Program-made: the position numbers and the translations under genes
Part shown: positions 46,136 to 57,369 of the stretch, in pieces
Layout of the letters: each line of letters starts with the position of its first letter
Position numbering within the stretch: position 1 is the stretch's first letter
The notes under the pieces: model-generated
What the model saw: the letters and a program-made list of their open reading frames with translations, nothing else
Databases searched by the model: none
What the model was told of the DNA's origin: nothing
Assembly (NCBI GenBank): GCA_023362775.1
Contig: JALMGJ010000018.1
Location: forward strand, 2,543,001-2,607,000
Source: Charina bottae
Lineage: Eukaryota > Chordata > Lepidosauria > Squamata > Charinaidae
Length of the DNA: 64,000 bases
Direction of reading: 5' to 3'

Positions 46136-46988
46136 TCCAATACTCCTCATTGGCGATCACTCGTAGCCGAGTAAGATTGTCTTCCAAAAGTAAAATTTTA
46201 ACAGTGGATCCGTAAGTGGCTATAAAGGCCAATTCTGGATCCGCACAACATCCCACAATGAGGGCATAGGTTTCCGGGTGGGAGACGGTCATGATGAGGG
46301 TTTGCCTGACGTGCCTTCCTTTTAGCTCTTTTCTCCCTTTCGCCCTGTACTCGTGCTTCTTCAAAGTCCATAGCGCCATTAATAAAGGATGACCTCCAAT
46401 TGAAACGCTCATGAGTTAGGGCTTCCCAGTTCTCAATGCTGATATTACATTTTTTTAAATTAGCTTTGAGAGTGTCTTTGAATCTCTTTTGCTGTCCACC
46501 AATATTCCGTTTTCCATTCTTAAGTTGGGAGTAAAGTAGCTGCTTTGGAAGACGATGGTCAGGCATTCGAACAACATGGCCGGTCCAGCGAAGTTGATGT
46601 TGGATGATCATTGTTTCAATGCTGGTGGTTTTCGCTTCTTCTAATACACTAACATTAGTCCGCCTATCTTCCCAAGTAACTTGCAGAATTTTCCGGAGGC
46701 AGCGTTGATGGGATCTTTCAAGAAGTTGGAGGTGGCGTTTGTAGAGGGTCCATGTTTCACAGGCGTACAGAAGGGTTGGTAGTACAATGGCTTTGTAAAC
46801 AAGCATTTTGGTCTCCCTGCGAATGTCCCGATCCTCAAACACTCTACGCTTCATTCGGGAGAAAGCTACACTCGCAGAGCTCAGGCGATGCTGAATTTCA
46901 GCGTTGATGTCGGCTTTTGTAGATAGATGGCTGCCAAGATAAGAAAAGTGGTCGACATTTTCTAGTGACACACCTTTCCAATACTCCT
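46136..46988 (-). mobile_element. 5'-truncated LINE with C-terminal zinc finger
   Basis: 46,148-46,976, flanked by exact 12-bp TCCAATACTCCT. The - strand carries the pseudogene described separately. Confidence 0.9.
46198..46971 (-). pseudogene. LINE ORF2 C-terminal region (thumb to zinc finger), open 257 codons
   Basis: Starts VDHFSYLGSHLSTKADINAE, the region just after the reverse transcriptase palm; continues LPTLLYACETWTLYKRHL, QLRWTGHVVRMPDHRLPKQL, RFKDTLKANLKKCNI, and ends CPHCGMLCGSRIGLYSHLRI with a C-x2-C...H-x3-H finger. This arrangement belongs to non-LTR retrotransposons of fish and reptiles; I cannot name the clade for certain. The frame is open to the end, so the copy is young, but it has no palm domain or endonuclease. 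Confidence 0.85.
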
Positions 46989-47792
46989 ATAGGGAGCTGA
47001 TCAGGTATGTAATTTTAAAAAATGTGTGTGTGTGTGTAACAGAACAATAATACTGAACGGGAAAATAATACAGAAACCATGTATTCATAAAAACAATATA
47101 TCTACATTTACCCTCCCCAAATCATTCCAAAGTACCATCAGTAATTGTAGTGTATTGGGACTTCTGGGGGCAGACTGAACAGCTGTGCCCACGAGCTCCG
47201 TGGGCAGAACTGGCATTGTGGCAGTTTTTTCGGGCTCAGGCTGGTTTCTCCTGAGGCCCAGGAGCGTTTTTCAAGGAAAACACTCGGAATTTACCCATTT
47301 GTCCTCCGGACGGCGAATTGCAGCCAGGAGATCATAAACAATGTTCGTGATCGACGGGTAAGACTTTGCTGGGAGGCTGGGGCATCACCATTTCCAAGCT
47401 GCACTGCAGCCTTAAAGGGACATTAAGTCCAGCCACCCCATTTCTAAAGCACCCAATTTATTTATTTTTAAGTATTTGTACCCTACATTAAGGAGAAATA
47501 ATCTCTCTTGGTGTATAGTCGAAGGCTTATCTTGGTGCTTATCGTTATTTTTGTGATTAATTTTTTTTTTTAAAAAAATATTTTTAAGCTTTGGATTTTG
47601 CTTTCCATCCAATACTAAGGAGGGTTGAGAGTATGGTATAATCTCCCTGTTATTATTTTTGGGCTAATTTTGAAGATTTTAGCATTTTTCCTACACGTTG
47701 AATCTGCCATTCTGAACTTTCACTTTCCTGCCGCTACTTTCTCTGGCGAACTGTCTGTGATATTATCTTAACTCAGTTTGGAAATTTTCCAT

Positions 47793-47839
<47 letters not shown>

Positions 47840-48236
47840 TTTGATTTATCCTCGCCCATCTCCCCGAACAGGGGACTCTGGGTGGGTTACAACAGATAAA
47901 AATTTAAAATCTATACAAAATTTCTAAAAAAAACAACAAATACAAGAATAAATAAAATCCAAAGATGGTTAAAAACCGTAGTATGGATCACAATACTATG
48001 GGGCCAACCAACCCCAAGAGGCACTACTACCTCCGTCGTCCCATGCCAGGCGGCAGAGCCAGGTCTTAAGAGCCTTCCGAAAGGTCAGGAGTGAGGGAGT
48101 ATGAGGGAGTATGAGTGAGAACAAGATGTTCCATAAAGCGGGCACTATCGCAGAGAAGGCACGCCTCCTGGACCCCGCTAGATGGAATTCTCTTGTTGAA
48201 GGGGTCCGAAGCATGCCCTCTCTGCATGAACGAGTA

Positions 48237-48684
48237 TGTCAGAGTGTGTGCGTTGGAGCGGCCTGCTCCTTTTTCCAAGACACCAGTGATCCACGTTCTG
48301 AGCAGTAAAAGATACTCAAACAGAGATTATACAGTATAAAATAGCCTATTTACTATATATATACATACGTATTACAGAACACATCCACACGGGTAACAAA
48401 TGATACAGCGATGAGAAGTTACAGCAAACGAGAAGAAAGAATACCAGATATTCTCTGTTTATATACATAAACTGACCAATCACATTATAGGTCACTCTCA
48501 TCATCTGCCACACCCAACTAAACTATTAGCACCTGTAGTATGAGTCACACACTGCCACATCATCCCTACAACAATGGCTGCTAATTGGGTGACTTGCAGA
48601 ATAATTCCCCTCTCACCTAGATATCAAGCCTCTCCAGTATAATTTATCTAACTGTAAATTCCTGAGTATATACAAACCCCAACA
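48237..48684 (-). mobile_element. Solo LTR inside the CR1
   Basis: On the - strand it begins TGTTGGGG and ends TCTGACA, with a TATATAAA at 48,465-48,458. The flanks GAGTA and GGGTG differ by two A/G changes and may be a worn 5-bp duplication. CR1 sequence resumes exactly across it (compare 55,040-55,080). No internal retroviral genes are present. Confidence 0.72.
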
Positions 48685-49822
48685 GGGTGGGGCGGGCCGA
48701 TGTTATTGGGACGAGACGGTCCCTCAGATACCCTGGCCCTATGCCATGTAGGTCTTTAAAGGTAATCACCTTTAATTGGATCCGGAAGCAAACTGGAACC
48801 CAATGCAGCTCGCGCAGCAGAGGTGTCACATGTGCTGATCTCGTAGCACCCATAACTGCCCGCGCTGCTGCATTCTGCACCAGCTGAAGCTTCCGGATAT
48901 TCTTCAAGGGTAGCCCCATGTAGAGCGCGTTACAATAATCTATATGGGAGATGACAAGGGCATGAGTGACTGTTCGGAGGGCATCCAGATCCAGGAAAGG
49001 GCGTAGCTGGCGCACTAACCGAAGTTGTGCAAAAGCCCTCCTAGCCACGACTGCCACCTGCTCTTCGAGCAGGAGTTGTGAGTCTAGAAGGACCCCCAGA
49101 TTACGCACCGGTTGCGAACGGAGCAGTGCTACCCCATCGAGAACCAAGGATGATAAATTCCCAGAAGACGCTAAGCCATCAATCCACAGCCACCCGGTCT
49201 TACCAGGGTTCAATTGAAGCCTGTTGTTCCCCATCCAGTCTATACGGGAGATGACAAGGGCGTGAGTGACTGTTTGGAGGGCCTCCCGATCCAGGAAAGG
49301 GCGTAGCTGGTGCACAACTCGAAGCTGTGCAAAGGCCCTCCTGGCCACGACTGCCACCTGCTCTTCGAGCAGGAGTCGTGAGTCCAGGAGGACCCCCAGA
49401 TTCTGCACTGGGTCCGAGTGGGGTAGTGCAACCCCATCCAGAACCAAAGATGACAACTTCCCGGATCCAGGGGGGCCATCAATCCACAGCCACTCCGTCT
49501 TACCAGGGTTCAGTTGAAGCCTGTTGTTCCCCATCCAGGCCCCCACAGCCTCCAGCCACTGAGATAAGGCATCGACCGCATCCCTTACTTCACCTGGGAT
49601 GGAGATGTATAACTGGGTATCATCAGCATATTGGTGATACCTCATCCCGTGGTGACGGATGATCTCGCCCAGCGGTTTCATGTAGATGTTGAACAGGAGA
49701 GGAGAGAGAACCGACCCCTGCGGCACCCCACAAGTCAGGGGTTGCGGGTCAGCTCTCTCCTCCCCTATCAACACCGACTGGGAACGGCCCCGGAGGAAGG
49801 AGGTGAACCAGCGTAAAACCAC
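48685..49822 (-). pseudogene. CR1 reverse transcriptase fragment with exact 300-bp tandem
   Basis: The - strand frame of nearly 392 codons begins RWFTSFLRGRSQSVLIGEER, has the palm box GVPQGSVLSPLLFNIYM and the catalytic YADDTQLY, then the thumb. The segment 49,239-49,538 is repeated at 48,939-49,238: exactly 300 bp, 100 codons, in frame. The second copy repeats MGNNRLQLNPGKT through FAQLRLVRQLRPFLD. The duplication is after the catalytic site, so it doubles the connection/thumb. Confidence 0.9.
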
Positions 49823-49964
49823 GCATTACCTTTCACTGTTGCTGGTTAGGTATCTAGGGGCGCCATAATTTACTGCATGAGTCATGGATGGTCTTAACCA
49901 GGCTTTCTGACTTCCATCAAGATATTAAAGCAGATATTAAGCAGATTTTTTCTGCCAAGTTATT

Positions 49965-50351
49965 ATGAAAGACATTCAGAGCATTGTGGAAAATATGTGG
50001 TCTAAAATGTGCCATCTGGTTGAGGATACTGTGGTCGAAATTGAAGAATTTAACAGCAATGGAAATGTCTCTTCTAAGAGTGAGATTGAGGCTTCTGTTG
50101 AAATGCCGGATGAAATTGACAATGCTGAATTGAAGAGATCTAACAGAGAAATTGAGCTGCAAGACATGAGTGAATTTGACTTTCTGATGGAATGCTATGG
50201 AAAAGAAGGGGTTATTATGTATGGGAGGTTTTTTGAAGAGGAGTCTGTGTTTGTGAGGGGAGCAGTTGGGCTGTCTGATTTCTTTAAGAAAATAGCTCTG
50301 TGTTTATTATGGGGATATCTAAATGCTTTGGTCTATTTTGAAGTGGGTTAA
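49965..50351 (+). pseudogene. 128-codon frame of the L1-like element
   Basis: MKDIQSIVENMWSKMCHLVE then acidic, Ser-rich and Glu-rich stretches, and a hydrophobic end (LCLLWGYLNALVYFEV). The helical acidic start resembles the N-terminal part of some LINE ORF1 proteins, but no RRM or finger is visible. No host gene is recognised. Confidence 0.35.
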
Positions 50352-50530
50352 GGGGCTAAAATATTTATCTGGATGGTCTTTTGGTTTTGGATGATTTTAC
50401 TTATTGTTAATTATTGGGATTAAGATTATTAAGGGTTTTTTTTTAAAAAAATAATATTAATTCATGTTTCTTGTATTATTAATTATAATGGCAGACAATT
50501 TACATGCTTTTTTATTTTAGTAGACAGGAA

Positions 50531-50549
50531 GACATGATTCAAGCCACAG
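50531..50549 (+). mobile_element. 19-bp tip of a PLE family A element
   Basis: GACATGATTCAAGCCACAG is exactly the last 19 bases of family A (compare 1,286-1,304). It is flanked by TAGACAGGAA on the left and, after TAGACAG, TAGACAGGAA on the right, consistent with a target duplication around an extremely short insertion. Confidence 0.6.
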
Positions 50550-50975
50550 TAGACAGTAGACAGGAATGTATAGAATAGTAGTAGGAAGGGAATAATTAAG
50601 TAATTGTTATTTTTTTGGGGGGGGAAGTTGATTAGGTGATTTATACTTTTTCTTCTCTTTTAATATAGAGGGAGGGAGCAATGGTATTTAGTGATTTTTA
50701 TAATGTGCTAAGGGATTGACTTATAGAAATAATGTGATTTTGGTTTAATATAGAGTAAGGGATTGATTATGGGAAATTGCTGTATATCCTTGATGTTTAA
50801 AGTTGGAAGTCACTTCTTTTTGTCTATTTTAAAAAAAATTATCTTGTGTTTTCACACTTTTTTAGTTCTTTTTCTTTTTCTGTAGTTCTTTTTGTTTTTC
50901 TGTAGGTCTTTTGTTTTTCTGTATCTTTTATCTTTTTCTGAAATTTAATAAAATTCTTTAAAAAAAAGAAATTGT

Positions 50976-51377
50976 AGTATATTATAAAAAATATATTTCA
51001 ACAATGACAAAATTGTCTGTGTAGATAACCTTTTGCTTCGAGTTCACCATCCTGCTGTCTGCCAACTGAACTCTCTTTTGCCATATTTAACTGTAGATTG
51101 ATTTTCATTTTTCCAAGAAGTTATAACCATTCAGGCTTCAATAAAACAGAAAATCATTTATGGAATATAAATTTCCCTGGGTGCAATTCGTTGATGAAAA
51201 GATTTCCAGATTACATCACACGTGTTTGTGAAAAAACAGGCTGACAGTGTTGCTAGTGAAACATTGGTGCATATTCACTGACTCACTACCTGGAGTCATT
51301 TCATTCAATGAAACCTTTTTTTTTTTTGTCTGGTAGGTATTTACCTTCATTGATTGATGGAAGAATGGAACAGCATG
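50976..51377. other. No gene seen
   Basis: Nothing recognised. Confidence 0.6.
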
Positions 51378-51526
51378 GAATAATACAGTGTTTTCAAACT
51401 TGGGGACTTTAACATGAGTGGATTTCAACTCCCAGAATTCCCCAGCCTGCATGCTGGCTGGGGAATTCTGGGAGTTGAAGTCCACACATCTTAAAGTTGC
51501 CAAGTTTGAAAAACACTGGTATAATA
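51378..51526. mobile_element. Palindromic hAT-type MITE
   Basis: 51,386-51,518 with flanks GAATAATA and GTATAATA. Confidence 0.88.
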
Positions 51527-52038
51527 CAAAGCAAGTAGATATTTTGAGCACTTAAAAAAATCATAGATGAATATAGGAGTGGAGCAGCCATCTGTGGCCA
51601 CCCACCCGTTTTTGTTTTTCTAGTGTATCTCTGGGGTCTTTTGTCATGCTCAGAAGAATGATTGGAAATAAGGATGCTAAGGGCTGTTACTTTGCTCATT
51701 GCATCTCAGCTTCTCATCTGACATTCAATTGTTTGAATTAAAACGATCAAAGAATTTAAAGTTGAGTGAGGCAGGGAGCTTGGTGAACTCCAAGAGAGGA
51801 GTGTGGGTGAACGTTGGTGTCCACATCCATCTTGCCAACCCCTTGAAGAATGGATAAAAAGGTGGGACAGTGATGTGGGCTGGAAATGGGTTGCTTCCCC
51901 CTCTTCTAAATCATCGGGGTCTGAACACAACAACCGAGAGCCAGGTTGGGAACTGAGTTCATTAATGCTCGCTTGACACGGAGGTCCCCAGCATCTTTCA
52001 GAGAAATTAGACGGCACGTGATGCTTCAGCAGACCTTC

Positions 52039-52039
<1 letters not shown>

Positions 52040-52086
<47 letters not shown>

Positions 52087-52101
52087 GATAGATAGATAGA
52101 T
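52040..52101 (+). repeat. (GATA)n microsatellite
   Basis: About 15 units with one GATGATA interruption. Confidence 0.95.
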
Positions 52102-52445
52102 ATCATTAAGATTGCCCCAAAGGCTGGCGCCCCTGGCCAGAATCTGTCACCAGGATGACAGGTCACGTGGGTGTCTGATTTATATGCTGCTCCTCACTCA
52201 AAGCACAATGTCCTCTTCAGAACATGCTGAGAAAAAGTTTGGGAACTGATCAAGCAACACACAGAGAGAGAAAGGTTCCTTTTGAAGCATGTTTACTTTG
52301 AGTAGGAGAAGAAAAGCCTTTCTCCTCTCAGATTGCATTCATGCCGCACGGGTACAATCCCTGCTCTCAGATCCCTGTTGCTTGTTTCTGTGATTTCTGC
52401 ACAATTAAAAGGAGGCTGGAAATGTAAAGTGGTGAAAAGGTTAGA

Positions 52446-52515
52446 GCGGTGTTTCTCAACCTTGGCAACTTTAAGAGGTGAGGACTTCAACTCCCGGAAC
52501 TCCCCAACCAGCCAT
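52446..52515. mobile_element. Left half of a palindromic hAT-type MITE
   Basis: CGGTGTTTCTCAACCTTGGC to ACTCCCGGAACTCCCCAACC; the right arm is missing. Confidence 0.75.
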
Positions 52516-53179
52516 GAGAACTCCTGACAATGCCCTTGGAATGTCTGTATCTCTGCTGGAAAGAGTTACACCTGAGTAGAACTGCCCAGTGCAGGCAGGC
52601 ATGTCTACCCATTCCAGGACAGGGGACCGGTCTTGGTCAAGCTGTTTGACAAAGACGGGTATTCCATCTCAGATGCAGGCATGCCATTGCAAGCTGTTGC
52701 TACTTGCGCGCCGCATTCATGTTCTCTGCAGGAGGGTGGGGCTGAATTCTATCTGCGGGCTGCTTGCTCTGAGAAGGCATTTCTTTAAAAGGGAGACCTG
52801 CACTGGAGAGGTTTGCCTTGTCCCATCTGTCCCACGCGTGTGTTTTGGACAGAGCCGTTCCATTGCCAAAGCTGTCGGCCTAGCACGGCTTTGCTAAGAA
52901 TCGCCTGCGCCATTTTAAATGCCATCTGCAAGAAATGCTGTTTACTTCTTTGGATGTGCAGGCACAGCCACGACTGGGGTACAGAGGCTGTTGGGGATGC
53001 AAACAGACAGGAACAGCAGCATTCCAGACACACACACACACACCCGTTTTTTTTCCAAGTTACTATGATGTTTAGTGCTACAGTGCTTTTTAAGTAAAGA
53101 ATTTGTGTATTGTCGAAGGCTTTCATGGCCGGAGTTCGATGGCTGTTGTGGGTCTTCCGGGCTGCACAATGCTTTGTGT

Positions 53180-53797
53180 TGTCCCCACACAAACAAAGTA
53201 TTCCTGCCCTACATCAAAGGAGTCACTGACCGCATGGGAAAACTGATGGAAAAACACAACTTTCAAACAGTCTTCAGACCCACCAGAAAAATACAACAAA
53301 TGCTAAAATCAGCTAAAGACAAAAGGGACCCCCGCACCGCTGCAGGAGTATACCGCATACCATGCAGCTGCGGACAAGTATACATCGGAACCACAAAACG
53401 AAGCATTCACACCAGGATAAAAGAACATGAAAGACACTGCAGACTACAGCAACCGGAAAAATCTTCAGTAGCTGAACATGCTCTCAAGCAAACAGGACAC
53501 AAAATCCTATTTGAAAACACAGAAATACTGGACAACACCAAAAGCCACTACACCAGATTATACAGAGAAGCCATTGAAATTCACAAACACCAGCACAGTT
53601 ACAATAAAAAAGAAGAAAGTTTAAAAATTAGCAAAACCTGGCTACCAGTCCTGAAAAACACAGCCTGCAAAAGGTCAACGAACTCAGTCCAACCACCAGG
53701 TCATGGGAATACTTCTCACAATGAACATGCTAATCACGCTCATCAGCCACTCGTTAACATTTCAACACAACAAAAAACCCCACCTAATCTCCTATAA
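53180..53797 (+). pseudogene. PLE family C: linker and GIY-YIG endonuclease
   Basis: FLPYIKGVTDRMGKLMEKHN, then the nuclease: GVYRIPCSCGQVYIGTTKRS with both halves of the GIY-YIG motif and a Cys pair, HTRIKEHERHCR with the catalytic Arg, and EHALKQTGHKILFENTEIL. The reverse transcriptase is missing, but this end is open and well kept, so the copy is fairly young. It shares little with family A at the residue level. Confidence 0.85.
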
Positions 53798-53861
53798 TTT
53801 AGCTCTATAAATAGAACATTGCCACTCTACCTGGGCACAGAGATTTTGCTTCTATCTGTGC

Positions 53862-53915
53862 TCCTGCCCTCTGAAGATGCTGGCCACAGATGCTGGCGAA
53901 ACGTTAGGAACCACA
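53862..53915 (+). ncRNA. Hammerhead-ribozyme-like motif, PLE family C
   Basis: CTGAAGA at 53,871-53,877 and GAAACGTT at 53,898-53,905 are intact; stem I pairs CCT (53,868-53,870) with AGG (53,906-53,908). Stem II (TGCTGGC...TGCTGGC) is weak, with only about three pairs, so activity is less certain than in families A and B. Confidence 0.55.
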
Positions 53916-53974
53916 ACTTCCAGAACACGGCCACACAGCCCGGAAGACCCACAACAGCCATTAAAGAATTTGTG

Positions 53975-54309
53975 CTTATTTCTAATGTATGTATGCGTGC
54001 ATGTATATTGGCCTTAGCTTAACAAGCTATACATCAATTTCTATACAGAGCTTTCTATATGGAGCTTTTTACAGTTTCTTTTCCCTCCCTCCCTGATTCA
54101 CGCAAGTGTTCTTCATCAGAATTGTGATATGCTCATCTGTTAGACAGCTTTGCTACTTTCACTTCTGAGGTTTGCTTTTAGGAAAGGGAAAAATAACTCT
54201 TTCTGGAGGTTCTTGGACTTGCAGCCCCTTGGTTAAGCTTTCCTTTCCTTTCCTGGTCTGGAGCTCGGTTTTTCCACCAGCCAGTCCATTCTGCAGATCT
54301 CTCTTTTCT
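53975..54309. other. No gene seen
   Basis: Nothing recognised. Confidence 0.6.
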
Positions 54310-54610
54310 TTTATGTATATTTTTTATTGAAAGTTTTTACATAATTAAAAGATAAACAAGAACAAATGTATAAAGGGAAAGTAGAAAAAGAAAATAGAAA
54401 AAGTGCTAGAAACAGAGAAAGAAAAGAAGTTAAAGAAGCAGCTTCCTATCTTCTTTACAGCAGTTACAAACTTTTATCATTTCTCCCCCTTTAGAACAAC
54501 ATTATACAATCCCTTCTTCCCATATTCAACCCCTTTTAATCAGCAAACCTAGAAATCACCAGGTCATTTTTATCCATTTCCAGCAAAAAGTCCATAAAAG
54601 GTTGCAGATC
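54310..54610 (-). mobile_element. L1 3' end, - strand
   Basis: A 3' UTR like that at 45.66 kb, plus the last codons of ORF2 (- strand FMDFLLEMDKNDLVI-like with a stop) near 54,600. Confidence 0.68.
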
Positions 54611-54642
54611 TCTCTTTCTGATCCTGCCTGCTCTTGGGCTAC

Positions 54643-55260
54643 AGATTTATTTATTTATTAAATTTCTATGACCGCCCATCTCCCCCTCAAGGAGGGACTC
54701 TGGGCGGTTTACAACCACAACAACATCATTAAAATACAATAAATATAACAATAAAAATACAAATACAATAAAATCCAAGTGGCAGGTGGTTCTTACAGTG
54801 AGGAAAAAAATATTTAAAATATTTGAGGCGACTCTGAGAGATCAGCCATCCCCGAGCGTGACCACTTTCCTTCTTGCCCCAGGTGAGATCACAGAGCCAG
54901 GTTTTTAATTTTTTCCTGAAGTCCAGGAATGAGGGGGCCTGTCTTATCTCTGGGGGGAGATTGTTCCACAGGGCAGGTGCCGCTGCAGAGAAGGCTCGCC
55001 TCCGAGACCCCGCTAGATGGAATTCTTTCATATAGGGGGTCCGCAGCATGCCCTCTCTGCAAGATCAGGTGGGATGGGACGATGTAATAGGGATGAGGCG
55101 GTCCCTCGGGTATCCTGGCCCCATGCCATGTAGGGCTTTAAAGGTGATAACCAACACATTGAACTGGACCCGGAAGCAAACTGGCACCCAATGCAGCTCA
55201 CGGAGCAGAGGTGTTGTGTGTGTCGATCTTGGTGCACCTAAAACTGCCCGCGCGGTTCCT
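54643..55260 (-). mobile_element. CR1 LINE 3' end, - strand
   Basis: The - strand encodes TPLLRELHWVPVCFRVQFNV, FKALHGMGPGYPRDRLIPIT, then MLRTPYMKEFHLAGSRRRAF and PALWNNLPPEIRQAPSFLDF, the CR1 ORF2 C terminus, with a frame break near 55,040. Confidence 0.88.
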
Positions 55261-56351
55261 CCAACGGAGCCTGGTTCACACAGCCATCTCCAGCAACCTC
55301 CCCCAGGACATAACACACCTGCTCCTTAAATATTTTTGTCCAAAAGCAGGTGTGCCTGTTCTTGGGTGTTTTAATTCAGCAGGAAGCCATTAGGTGACCT
55401 TTTGCATGGGTTTGGCAAATAGGCAAGACCACTCCCCACCCTTTAACCTTGAGACCATTTTACAAGTCTCTCCCAGTCAGAGCATCTCACCCTGCTACAG
55501 ATCCATTGGAAGGAAAGGTGTCCTCACTTCCTGGGTCCCCAACCTGGTAGACCGTCTTCCCTTGGTGTCTGCCAGGATTGTATTATTCTGCCACTTTAAT
55601 TTGTTAATTCATGGCTTTCTGTACAGCAAAGCCCCAACCCCCAAAGGCCATCTTTATTTCTAAGAATGCTTCTGGGCCCACATGTATCCAAGAGGTTTTC
55701 TTAGACAGTTAAATTGAGAGGATGCTGCAGCTGTTATTTTGCTTGGAAGGGCAAAGGGGGAGATAAAGGTGAGAGAGAGAGAGAGTATCTGTGCAGAAGA
55801 GGGGGAAAAGGGAGCCCCCCAAGACATCTGTCTTTGGACAAATGAGGTTGGGGGATATGGCGTGGTGACCTCTATTGCAGCCACGTGCAGAAAAAGGTCC
55901 CAGACTCTGCCAGTGGCTAAACTATGTTAGGGATCTCTGGCAGAGATGGACCTTCTGCCATGAACTCTGGCATGAACTCTGAGTCGGTTGCCATGCTTCA
56001 GCTTCATCACCCTTGCAGGGTTCTTGTGAATGGAAGTTAACACCTTGCAGCACGCTGCCACGGCTCGGCTGCCGACCACCATCACAAATGAACGTGGGAA
56101 TCAAAACTAGGGACTCTCCTTGGCTGCCTGGCCTCCTGTTTGGGGAAGCCTTTGGGCAACCATTGAGCCCTCCGAGGGAACTGTCCCTTTGGCACTGTGA
56201 AAAATCTGTAGGAAGCCATTTTGCTTTTTCTCCCATTCTCAGAAAAATGAGTATTTTGCAGAGGCCTCTCTACATGTTCTCCACCAACTTGGGGGTGAAA
56301 AAATAATGTTTGCATCCTTCCGAAAGGCTCTATTCACACCCCATCCTTAAG
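55261..56351. other. No gene seen
   Basis: Apparently unique, with a short (GA)n at 55,772-55,785. Confidence 0.6.
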
Positions 56352-56543
56352 CAGTGGTGTGCTGGTAAATGTTTAGCAACCAGCTCTGCTGTCTTCATTG
56401 CCTTGCTGCATCGCTAGCTGTGGAACAGCTGATCGGTGCGCTAAGTGTTGTGGGTCGGTTCTGCTCTCAACTGCTGGCGAAATTCTAGAAAATTTAACAA
56501 TCTGCTCCTGCGGCTGGTACAAACCAGCTCCAGCTCACTACTG
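56352..56543. mobile_element. Possible hAT-type MITE (192 bp)
   Basis: CAGTGGTGTGCTGGT on the left and the reversed right end CAGTAGTGAGCTGGA match at most positions. The 8-bp flanks agree only partly, so the call is tentative. Confidence 0.5.
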
Positions 56544-56715
56544 TGTTTAACCCAGTTAGTTGCAAACCTGGTAGATGTAATAGCCACTCCAGACTTTGGT
56601 TTGTTTTAAACGTGGTGTGTATGTGTGAGAGTAAGTTGTGTGTACTCAACTTATTTGATTCATTCATGGTTCAGTGTATTGTATGAACCCAGGAAACAGG
56701 CTAATTCAGTAATCA

Positions 56716-56723
56716 GGCTAAGC
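56716..56723. repeat. Target duplication, left, of the 2.9-kb hAT element
   Basis: GGCTAAGC, identical to 59,607-59,614. Confidence 0.9.
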
Positions 56724-56789
56724 CAGGGGTCGGCAAACTTTTTATGCCGGGAGCCATTTTGACATGCTCGTGCACATTTTGAAATGCTC

Positions 56790-56910
56790 GAGAGCCAGGG
56801 GGCGGGGTTTGCGGGCGGGGGCCAATCGCGTGGAAGGGGGCGGGGTTTGCGGGCGGGGGCCAATTACATGGAAGGGGCGGGGTTTGCGGGCGGGAGCCAA
56901 TCACGTGGCT
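56790..56910. repeat. Three tandem ~37-bp units with CCAAT boxes
   Basis: Each unit has the form GGGGCGGGGTTTGCGGGCGG followed by GCCAAT and a CACGTGG-like or related end. Together they place three GC boxes and three CCAAT motifs at regular spacing inside the left end of the hAT element. Confidence 0.75.
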
Positions 56911-57369
56911 TATTGGGGCGGGTGGGAGGGCCCATGTAGCAGTTTCCCCCCCCCACCGGCTTCCCGCCCCTCCCTCCTTGCCTGCAGAAGGCGGCCGGCC
57001 TTCTCCCCCCGCTGTTTCCGAAAGTGATCCAGCGCCGATCTGCGGGCTGCGGGGGCTCCAGCTTCGGAGGGCGCCGGCTGCCAAGCTGTTCCGAACCAAG
57101 GAGCCAGGGCGGAGCCGGGGCAGGGGAGGAACGGGGAGCGCCAGGGGACTCACCCGCTGCTGCTCGGCTGCCACCTTCCTCCTCCGCTTCAGCCGCCCGC
57201 CCGCCGAGTCCCGGCCCTTCAGCCCCCGCTGGGGCGAGGGGGGCAGGGACTCAGCGCCCGCACGCCCGGAGCTCGGCAGAGCTGCGTCTCGCCCTACCCT
57301 GCCCTGCCCTCCCAGAGTGGCCAGCGGAGCGCCACCGGCGCCCACCTGCTCGGGCAGGTATCAGCCTCT

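Larger units (their letters stand above)
47790..49822 (-). mobile_element. CR1 LINE, - strand, holding a solo LTR
   Basis: The + strand left end is an (ATTT)n run (47,791-47,842), the CR1 tail. The C terminus is at 48,214-47,996, then the LTR at 48,237-48,684, then the rest of ORF2 up to 49,822. Confidence 0.88.
47150..50975 (+). mobile_element. L1-like element with short ORF, interrupted by a CR1
   Basis: GC-rich 5' UTR-like sequence (47,155-47,450) leads into AT-rich sequence to 47,790. After the CR1, the element resumes at about 49,823, with a 128-codon frame (49,965-50,351), an AT-rich 3' UTR and a short poly(A) at 50,962. The continuity of both halves is inferred from position and composition. 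Confidence 0.5.
51527..53094. other. Mostly unique sequence
   Basis: Apart from the GATA run and the MITE half, nothing was recognised. Confidence 0.55.
53095..53974 (+). mobile_element. Penelope-like element (family C) with terminal inverted repeats
   Basis: 53,108-53,961, flanked by exact 13-bp TAAAGAATTTGTG. The left end is an inverted partial copy of the 3' end: GGCTGTTGTGGGTCTTCCGG at 53,139 mirrors CCGGAAGACCCACAACAGCC before 53,961. Between them is the 3' part of the element with the nuclease domain. Confidence 0.9.
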
